DNA of 10,416 nucleotides from Chloroflexota bacterium. Its GTDB lineage: Bacteria; Chloroflexota; Anaerolineae; Anaerolineales; DRMV01. Shown piece by piece: positions 1 to 4,513 of the stretch. The first letter of the stretch is position 1; each line of letters begins with the position of its first letter. The stretch lies in NCBI GenBank assembly GCA_013154225.1, contig JAADCW010000129.1, positions 1-10,416 of the forward strand, read 5' to 3'. The translations under genes and the position numbers were made by a program. A model generated the notes under the pieces. It saw nothing but the letters and a program-made list of their open reading frames with translations. It searched no databases and had not been told where the DNA came from.

Positions 1-56
1 TGGAAATCCTGTACAACGGGTTTGCATGAGATGTTACGCAGGTTACAGGCCTTCCA
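1..56. repeat. Imperfect inverted repeat at window edge
   Basis: Bases 1-13 can pair with bases 44-56 through 11 of 13 positions. The arms are TGGAA-2 mismatches-CCTGTA and TACAGG-2 mismatches-TTCCA, and they enclose about 30 nt. No T-tract follows, so it does not look like an intrinsic terminator. It could be the edge of a small repeat element, an RNA structure, or chance. The true extent to the left cannot be seen. Confidence 0.35.
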
Positions 57-220
57 GATCAACAATAGCGGGCGACTTTCTCCCCTCTCCCTTTGGGAGA
101 CGGGCTTTGTTGTAGCGCGCGCTGGAAACGACATCCTTTGGGTAATTTGCTTTCTCTAAATACTTGACCCGGGGCCCCTTCTTGTTTTCGCATCGCATGT
201 CCTGACTTCAGCGCGTATGC
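1..220. other. 5' stretch without a convincing gene
   Basis: I see no convincing gene here. One plus-strand frame is open from the window edge to a TAA at 157-159 (52 codons), but its translation has no recognisable motif, so it is at most a degenerate C-terminus. The stretch holds an imperfect inverted repeat at the edge (1-56), a small perfect dyad at 86-100 (TCTCCC, TTT, GGGAGA), and the palindrome GGGGCCCC at 171-178. The CCCTCTCCCTTTGGGAGA style is a common low-complexity motif that yields spurious short ORFs on the other strand. Confidence 0.5.
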
Positions 221-250
221 TTGACATCCCAAGCCAGCGTCAGGTATAAT
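221..250 (+). promoter_or_regulatory. Consensus sigma-70 promoter of rpmF
   Basis: The sequence shows a perfect -35 hexamer TTGACA at 221-226 and a perfect -10 hexamer TATAAT at 245-250, separated by 18 bp. The expected transcription start is about 257-258, some 90 nt upstream of the rpmF start codon. A 12/12 match to the housekeeping consensus fits the high expression expected of a ribosomal protein gene. The -10 context GGTATAAT recurs upstream of fabG at 1787-1794. Confidence 0.85.
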
Positions 251-253
251 CTC

Positions 254-279
254 AAGCACCCGCCGGTGGCGGGCTTTTT
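254..279 (+). terminator. Terminator-like hairpin at the rpmF transcript 5' end
   Basis: CCCGCC (259-264), loop GGT and GGCGGG (268-273) form a perfect 6-bp GC stem. AAG at 254-256 can extend it against CTT at 274-276 across a two-base bulge. A run of five T follows (275-279). This is the form of an intrinsic terminator, yet it begins almost exactly at the predicted start site of the rpmF promoter. It may stop incoming transcription from the left, or act as a 5' stabilising or attenuating hairpin of the rpmF mRNA. Confidence 0.55.
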
Positions 280-346
280 AGCGTCATTTACTTTAAAGAG
301 CACACCCCGCCGAGGCGCGATTCTCGGCAGAAAAAGGAGTTCAGCC

Positions 347-529
347 ATGCCCCCTCTTCCCAAACGACGGGTTTCCAGCGCCCGCCGCGACAAGCGGCGC
401 TCGCATCGCGCTTTGAAGGCGCTCCACCTGGTGGCTTGCCCCAACTGCGGCGAAAAACACCTGCCGCACACCGTTTGCCCCAACTGCGGCTACTACAATG
501 GCCGCGAAGTCATCGAGGTGGAAAAGTAA
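347..529 (+). CDS. rpmF: 50S ribosomal protein L32
   Basis: The 60-aa product is ribosomal protein bL32, a small component of the large ribosomal subunit. It has the basic N-terminus typical of the family (PPLPKRRVSSARRDKRRSH). A zinc ribbon follows, made of two CPNCG knuckles with Cys31, Cys34, Cys44 and Cys47, so this is the zinc-binding (four-cysteine) form rather than the cysteine-free paralogue. Length matches the family. The ATG at 347 is preceded by AAAAAGGAG (331-339) at normal spacing. The frame stays open further upstream, but that part overlaps the promoter and has no family match. In many bacteria rpmF lies beside fatty-acid synthesis genes (plsX, fabH, fabD); here fabD comes next and plsX is absent. 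The usual upstream yceD/DUF177 partner is not seen. Confidence 0.97.
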   Translation: MPPLPKRRVSSARRDKRRSHRALKALHLVACPNCGEKHLPHTVCPNCGYYNGREVIEVEK

Positions 530-551
530 CGAAACCCCACCCCACGCATAC

Positions 552-595
552 AGCGGGACGGCGTTTTAACCCATCGCCGTCCCGCTTTGCTTTAG
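552..595 (+). terminator. Intrinsic terminator after rpmF
   Basis: A perfect 12-bp stem pairs AGCGGGACGGCG (552-563) with CGCCGTCCCGCT (575-586) around an 11-nt loop, followed by the interrupted T-tract TTGCTTTA. It sits 22 bp after the rpmF stop codon. The TTGCTTT tail is the same as in the terminator at 7015-7049. Confidence 0.85.
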
Positions 596-759
596 CATCC
601 ATCGCAAAAATTCCTCTTGAACGCCACGCTACAGAAAAAAAACCGCTGGCTTGGCAGAGACGCATTTAGCCGCGACAAAAACCGCGCTCTGGGGTTTACC
701 ATAGTGTGTATCGCCTGAAATCTGTCCCAAAGGCCCAATTTTTGCACTGAGGTAATTCT
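596..759. other. rpmF-fabD intergenic spacer
   Basis: No gene is visible here. The spacer holds an A-run (about 634-641) and ends with GAGG at 749-752, which serves as the fabD ribosome binding site. I could not find a -35/-10 pair close to consensus. Either fabD has a weak or non-canonical promoter here, or it depends on read-through past the rpmF terminator. Confidence 0.5.
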
Positions 760-1704
760 ATGCCCCTCAATCCTTCGCAAACTGCATTTCTCTTTCCCGG
801 CCAGGGCTCTCAGGTCGTTGGCATGGGCAAAGCCCTGGCCGAGGCCTACCCCGAAGCCCGGGAAACCTTCGCCGAAGCCGACGACATCCTCGGCTTCCCT
901 CTAAGCCGCATCATGTGGGAAGGCCCCGCGGAAGAACTCAACGACACCCGCAACACCCAACCCGCGCTGGTGGTGCATTCCATCGCCGCGCTGCGGGTGT
1001 TGCAGGCCCATCTGCCCGACTTCCAACCCGCGTTCATGGCCGGGCACTCGCTGGGCGAACTCAGCGCGCTTATAGCCGCGGGCAGTATGCCCTTTCCCGA
1101 AGGGCTGCGCCTCACCCGCGCCCGTGGAGAAGCCATGCACGCCGCAGGCGGCGGCCAGGGCGGCATGGCCGCGATTTTGGGCATGGATATCCCCACCCTG
1201 GAAGCCATCTGCCAGGAAGCCAGCACCGCGGACGAGCGGGTAGAAATTGCCAACGACAACTGCCCCGGCCAGGTGGTCATTTCAGGGCACAAAGCCGCGC
1301 TGGAACGCGCAATGGCTCTGGCGCAAGCCCAAGGCGCACGGCGCATTGTGCCCCTGGCCGTGAGCGTGGCCGCACATTCCTATCTTATGGCCCCCGCTCA
1401 GGAAGCCTTCAACCGCGCCCTGGACGCTACGCCCATCCAGGCCCCGCGGGTGCCCGTCATCGGCAACATCCATGCCCAGCCTCTGCGCACTGCCGACGAC
1501 GTCCGCGCAGACCTGCGCGCACAACTTACCCACCGTGTCCGCTGGACCGAAAGCGTGCAATACATGCTGGACCAAGGCGTGACCACGTTTGTGGAAGTCG
1601 GCACCGGCAACGTCTTGGTAGGGCTGGTGAAACGCATCAACCGCAAAACCACCCGCCTCACATGCGGCACACCCGAAGACATTGCCAACCTCACAGCCGA
1701 TTGA
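760..1704 (+). CDS. fabD: Malonyl-CoA:ACP transacylase
   Basis: This 314-aa protein is the cytosolic enzyme that moves malonyl groups from CoA to acyl carrier protein, which supplies extender units for fatty acid synthesis. The N-terminal FPGQGSQ motif (residues 12-18) forms the oxyanion hole. The nucleophile elbow GHSLGE places the catalytic serine at Ser97. Arg122 (in TRARGEAM) matches the arginine that binds the malonyl carboxylate. His206 in VAAHS completes the Ser-His pair. The C-terminal VEVGTGNVLVGLVKRI is typical of the family. Length is normal (E. coli FabD is about 309 aa). The ATG at 760 follows GAGG at 749-752 with good spacing. It lies between rpmF and fabG in a typical lipid-synthesis neighbourhood. 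All catalytic positions are present, so activity is expected. Confidence 0.98.
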   Translation: MPLNPSQTAFLFPGQGSQVVGMGKALAEAYPEARETFAEADDILGFPLSRIMWEGPAEELNDTRNTQPALVVHSIAALRVLQAHLPDFQPAFMAGHSLGELSALIAAGSMPFPEGLRLTRARGEAMHAAGGGQGGMAAILGMDIPTLEAICQEASTADERVEIANDNCPGQVVISGHKAALERAMALAQAQGARRIVPLAVSVAAHSYLMAPAQEAFNRALDATPIQAPRVPVIGNIHAQPLRTADDVRADLRAQLTHRVRWTESVQYMLDQGVTTFVEVGTGNVLVGLVKRINRKTTRLTCGTPEDIANLTAD

Positions 1705-1735
1705 TCTTCCCGCCCATGCACGGCGTTACCCAAGT

Positions 1736-1754
1736 GCGATTGCTTCGCAATCGC
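1736..1754. repeat. Perfect 8-bp stem-loop in the fabD-fabG gap
   Basis: GCGATTGC, loop TTC, GCAATCGC form a perfect dyad 32 nt after the fabD stop codon and about 35 nt before the -10 element upstream of fabG. No T-tract follows, so it is not a classical intrinsic terminator. It may be an operator, an mRNA-end stabiliser, or a copy of a dispersed palindrome. Confidence 0.6.
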
Positions 1755-1764
1755 TGCTCAAGGC

Positions 1765-1794
1765 GGTTACCCCGAATTCAGGTTACGGTATAAT
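1765..1794 (+). promoter_or_regulatory. Probable promoter of the fabG operon
   Basis: A perfect TATAAT lies at 1789-1794 in the same GGTATAAT context as the rpmF promoter. The -35 region is poor: GGTTAC/GTTACC at 1765-1771, 17-18 bp upstream, does not resemble TTGACA. GTTAC occurs three times around here (1725-1729, 1766-1770, 1782-1786), so a regulator might compensate for the weak -35. The expected start near 1801 leaves a leader of about 23 nt before the fabG ATG. Confidence 0.5.
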
Positions 1795-1823
1795 TGAACC
1801 CACACCTCAGGAGCGCATAGAAA

Positions 1824-2576
1824 ATGGAAGCCACCCTCTCGTTAGACGGCAAAATTGCAGTGGTTACAGGCGCCTCGCGCGGCATTGGCCGCGCCATCGC
1901 CATCGAACTCGCGAAGCGCGGCGCCGCGGTGGTGGTTAACTACAACCGCGCGGCAGACAAAGCCCAGGAAGTGGTCACCGCCATCCGAGAAGCCGGCGGG
2001 CAGGCCGAAGCCTTCCAGGCCGACGTGGCCGACTTTGCCCAAGCCAAAGCGCTAATTGACTTCGCGGTCAAAACCTTTGGCGGCATCCACATCCTGGTCA
2101 ACAACGCGGGCATCACCCGCGACAACCTCATCATGTTGATGAAAGAAGAAGACTGGGACGCGGTCATCAACACCAACCTCAAAGGCACGTTCAACTGCAG
2201 TAAAGCCGCGGTCCGCCCCATGATGCGCAAACGCTGGGGCCGCATCATCAACATCAGCTCTGTCGCGGGCACCATCGGCAACCCTGGGCAAACCAACTAC
2301 TCGGCCTCCAAGGCCGGGCAAATTGGGTTTACCAAAGCCCTGGCGCGTGAAGTCGCCAGCCGCAACATCACCGTCAACGCCATCGCGGTGGGTTACATCG
2401 AAACCGACATTTGGGAAGGCGTTCCCGACGAAGCCCGCGAACAAATTTTGCAAATGATTCCCCTGGGGCGTAAAGGCGAACCCGAAGAAGTCGCCTATGC
2501 CGTGGCCTTCCTGGCCTCTGACCAAGCCGCGTACATCACCGGCCAGGTCATTGGCGTCAATGGCGGCATGGCCTAA
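1824..2576 (+). CDS. fabG: 3-oxoacyl-ACP reductase (SDR family)
   Basis: This 250-aa protein is a classical short-chain dehydrogenase/reductase that reduces 3-oxoacyl-ACP to 3-hydroxyacyl-ACP with NADPH, the first reduction of the fatty-acid elongation cycle. The nucleotide-binding motif TGASRGIG is at residues 15-22, NNAG at 93-96, and the structural Asn at 118 (NTNLK). The catalytic triad is Ser146 (INISS), Tyr159 and Lys163 (YSASK). The C-terminus YITGQVIGVNGGMA is typical of FabG. One oddity is that the usual APG motif after the active site reads A-V-G (Val189, GTG at 2388-2390). ATG at 1824 is preceded by AGGAG (1809-1813), at a slightly long 10-nt spacing. It is the first gene of a six-gene unit. 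The next gene starts 21 bp later, and it is not acpP as in many bacteria. Confidence 0.97.
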   Translation: MEATLSLDGKIAVVTGASRGIGRAIAIELAKRGAAVVVNYNRAADKAQEVVTAIREAGGQAEAFQADVADFAQAKALIDFAVKTFGGIHILVNNAGITRDNLIMLMKEEDWDAVINTNLKGTFNCSKAAVRPMMRKRWGRIINISSVAGTIGNPGQTNYSASKAGQIGFTKALAREVASRNITVNAIAVGYIETDIWEGVPDEAREQILQMIPLGRKGEPEEVAYAVAFLASDQAAYITGQVIGVNGGMA

Positions 2577-2597
2577 ATCCCTCAAGGAGCCACACCC

Positions 2598-2942
2598 ATG
2601 ACCGAAGAAACCACTCCCGGAACCACAACCGTAGCCCCCGACGTGCTGGTGGCAATTGCACGCCTGGAAGCCCTCAAAGTGCCCGGCGTGCACGATTTGG
2701 CGCCAGTGCCCGGCGGCGTCAATCGGCTGTTCCGCAAAGGCGCCAACGACGGCGTGCGCATCCAAATCGAAGATGGCGTTGTTGACGCAGACCTCTACGT
2801 GGTGCTGGAAAGCGGCGTCAACTTGCGGCGCGTGAGCCGCGAAATCCAAAAAGCCGTGGCGCGCGCCATCTCCGAAATGGTTGGCATGACCGTCGGCCAT
2901 ATTGACATTCATATCGAAGACATCCATTATCCTCAAGGATAG
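2598..2942 (+). CDS. Asp23/Gls24 (YqhY-like) family protein
   Basis: This is a 114-aa protein of the Asp23 family (PF03780), a small alpha/beta fold. I recognise it by the N-terminal VAPDVLVAIARLEALKVPGV, a central GVRIQIEDGVVDADLYVVLESG strand pair, the helix LRRVSREIQKAVARAISEMVG, and the terminal VGHIDIHIEDIHYP strand. There is no signal peptide. In Firmicutes the homologue YqhY lies between the acetyl-CoA carboxylase genes accBC and nusB and has been linked to control of that enzyme. Here it lies between fabG and nusB, which keeps the same lipid-Asp23-nusB order. A role in coordinating lipid synthesis is therefore plausible but inferred. Start ATG 2598 has AAGGAG (2584-2589) 8 nt upstream. 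The SD for nusB overlaps its last codons. Confidence 0.88.
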   Translation: MTEETTPGTTTVAPDVLVAIARLEALKVPGVHDLAPVPGGVNRLFRKGANDGVRIQIEDGVVDADLYVVLESGVNLRRVSREIQKAVARAISEMVGMTVGHIDIHIEDIHYPQG

Positions 2943-2952
2943 CCATTTCCTC

Positions 2953-3432
2953 ATGAAAGCCCGCACTCGCGCGCGCAGCCTGGCGCTCCAAGTACTTTAC
3001 GAAGTCGATCTCACAGGGCACCCACCGGGCACGGCCTTCCGCCAGCGGCTCGAACAAGAACCGCTGGGAAGCCCCCGGCTGGAAGAATTTGCCCGCGCCA
3101 TCATCTTCGGTGTCCTCCCACTGCGGCCTTACTTAGACAAATACATTGCCCAATACGCGCCCGAATGGCCAGTGGAACAAATCGCGCCCATTGACCGCAA
3201 TATTCTGCGCATTGCCCTTTGGGAAATGGCCATTTCGGACGACACCCCCACCAAAGTGGCCATCAACGAAGCCGTAGAACTGGCCAAAATCTACGGTTCC
3301 GATAGTTCCCCGCGTTTTGTCAACGGCGTGCTGGGCAGTTTGGCACAGCACCAAAACGACATTCGCCAAGCCCTGCAAGCCGTCGTGGCACAACTTCCCA
3401 CCACTCCCCCTGAGCAAAGCAAGTCGTCATGA
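2953..3432 (+). CDS. nusB: Transcription antitermination factor NusB
   Basis: This 159-aa, all-helical RNA-binding protein joins NusE (S10) on boxA RNA in the rRNA antitermination complex. Family signatures are clear: RSLALQVLYEVD at the N-terminus (residues 9-20), IAPIDRNILRIALWEM at 77-92, and KVAINEAVELAKIYGSDSSPRFVNGVLG at 101-128. The tail after 145 is a short Pro/Ser-rich extension. I chose ATG at 2953 because the family match begins with KARTRARSLALQ. A further upstream start would run through the Asp23 gene. The SD AAGGA (2935-2939) covers the end of the Asp23 gene and is 13 nt from the ATG, longer than usual, so translation may be coupled to the gene before it. It overlaps the next gene by ATGA. 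Confidence 0.96.
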   Translation: MKARTRARSLALQVLYEVDLTGHPPGTAFRQRLEQEPLGSPRLEEFARAIIFGVLPLRPYLDKYIAQYAPEWPVEQIAPIDRNILRIALWEMAISDDTPTKVAINEAVELAKIYGSDSSPRFVNGVLGSLAQHQNDIRQALQAVVAQLPTTPPEQSKSS

Positions 3433-3797
3433 GCGTGTTTGGCATTGGCCCGCTGGAGATGTTGGCCATCGCAGTGGTGGCCCTATTGGTGTTTGGCCCC
3501 GAAGAAATGGTGACCAAAGCCCGCCAAGTCGGGCGCTGGATTCGGAAATTACGTCAACACAGCGTGTGGCAAACCATGCACCGCGCTTCATGGGAATTCC
3601 AGCGCTGGAAGGCCGATATGTGGGGACATTACAACATCCAATACAACCCCACCCAACAATCAACCTGGTGGCCTCAAGCACCGTGGAACGACCGCTACCC
3701 CACCTCCCACACGGCCTTGCCCTCTCAATCTTCGCATCCCAAGGGGGATGCCCCATGCCCATCACCCGACCAACCCCCCAAGACACCGCACGCGTAA
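3429..3797 (+). CDS. TatA/TatB-like twin-arginine translocase component
   Basis: The 122-aa product has the hallmark N-terminus of the TatA/TatB family. A short membrane helix (about residues 4-22, IGPLEMLAIAVVALLVF) with Glu10 is followed by the FGP hinge (22-24) and a basic amphipathic helix (about 25-43, VTKARQVGRWIRKLRQ). Family members form the pore or receptor of the Tat pathway, which exports folded proteins. No tatC is in the window. The region after residue 45 is unusual: it is Trp-rich (W47, W55, W60, W65, W80, W81, W86), then turns into a Pro/Ser tail that overlaps the next gene by 43 nt. The start ATG lies in the nusB stop (ATGA), implying translational coupling. TatA versus TatB cannot be decided; a dedicated or degenerate paralogue is possible. 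Confidence 0.8.
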   Translation: MSVFGIGPLEMLAIAVVALLVFGPEEMVTKARQVGRWIRKLRQHSVWQTMHRASWEFQRWKADMWGHYNIQYNPTQQSTWWPQAPWNDRYPTSHTALPSQSSHPKGDAPCPSPDQPPKTPHA

Positions 3798-4513
3798 TCT
3801 TCGGGCAAGCCCCCCGTGGCCTCAAGCGGTGGGCTGTTGTGCTCCTTTGCCTGACGCCGGTGGTCCTGGCCGGATACGCGCTGCAACAGACCTACTTTTT
3901 CTACACCCACTATGGCCCCGTAGCCGCGACCTACCGGCCTCGCCCCTTTTGGGCGCTGGCCGCTTTTTTCGGCCTGCTTGCCCTCGTGGTGTGCTTGCGG
4001 ATACGTTGGCGGCGCAAAAGCCGGCTGATCATTGCCCCCAGCGGCCTCAACATAGACCTGCCCCCCAAAGCGCCGCTGGCCCTGAGTTGGGATGAGGTCG
4101 AAAGCATCCAGGTCATCGCGGCCCGCGGTCTGGCTTCCCGCCCTTCTCCACGAGGGCGCATCATCCTCATTTTGCGCAACGGCCAGCGCCTCCATCTTGA
4201 CGACCGCTTCCCCAATTTGCTCCTGCTGGCGCGAGAATTGCAACGCCATCTTTATGCTGAGCGCCTTCCCAAAATGCGCCAACAATGGGAAGCCGGTCAA
4301 ACGATGGACTTTGGAGCCCTGCAAATCTCATCCCACGGAATCACGCACAAACGCCACCAGTATCCCTGGCGCGAAGTGCAAGGCCTCAGCATCCGTCAAG
4401 GTGCGCTCGTGATAGAATTGCACCATCGTCATAAGCCCATCCGTATTCCAGTCCACCGTTTGAAAAACCCCGACTTGCTGCTCTGGTGGCTCCACGAAGA
4501 GGCAAAACGATGA
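3755..4513 (+). CDS. Two-TM membrane protein with two PH-like modules (DUF6585-like)
   Basis: This is a 252-aa protein of unknown function. Two membrane helices are visible (about residues 25-45 and 65-83), followed by a basic stop (RIRWRRKSR). The cytoplasmic part looks like two related PH-type modules. The first, about 90-170, has APSGLNIDLP, WDEVESIQV and RIILILRNGQRLHLDDRF. The second, about 182-250, has MDFGALQISSHGI, YPWREVQGLSIRQGALVIEL and IPVHRLKNPDLLLWWL. The G(L/I)...W.EV pattern occurs in both. This arrangement resembles the DUF6585 family as I remember it; I could not test that. ATG at 3755 is chosen because AGGGGG (3742-3747) precedes it by 7 nt. The frame is open further upstream, but that part runs antisense-like through the Tat gene. 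It ends in an ATGA overlap with the lipoprotein gene. Confidence 0.75.
   Translation: MPITRPTPQDTARVIFGQAPRGLKRWAVVLLCLTPVVLAGYALQQTYFFYTHYGPVAATYRPRPFWALAAFFGLLALVVCLRIRWRRKSRLIIAPSGLNIDLPPKAPLALSWDEVESIQVIAARGLASRPSPRGRIILILRNGQRLHLDDRFPNLLLLARELQRHLYAERLPKMRQQWEAGQTMDFGALQISSHGITHKRHQYPWREVQGLSIRQGALVIELHHRHKPIRIPVHRLKNPDLLLWWLHEEAKR

Noticed and set aside
1..159. Open frame from the window edge as a partial gene
   Set aside because: It is 52 codons with no motif, and a second frame is open over much of the same stretch; not enough to call a gene.
221..346. N-terminal extension of rpmF
   Set aside because: It would begin inside the -35 hexamer, upstream of the transcription start; L32 is complete from ATG 347.
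1736..1754. Stem-loop as the fabD terminator
   Set aside because: No T-tract follows the stem, so I list it only as a dyad of unknown role.
915..1793. 292-codon plus-strand frame within fabD
   Set aside because: It is a second frame of fabD, rich in Arg/Pro/His, and runs through the intergenic dyad and promoter. fabD itself is unambiguous.
2902..2952. N-terminal extension of nusB
   Set aside because: The extra 17 residues lie inside the Asp23 gene, and the NusB family match starts at MKARTRARSLALQ.
2052..2966. 304-codon open frame on the minus strand
   Set aside because: It runs opposite fabG, the Asp23 gene and the start of nusB, three well-identified genes, and its translation has no recognisable motif.
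3317..3754. N-terminal extension of the PH-like membrane protein
   Set aside because: The frame is open upstream, but that part overlaps nusB and the Tat gene. The SD and hydrophobic N-terminal layout support ATG 3755.
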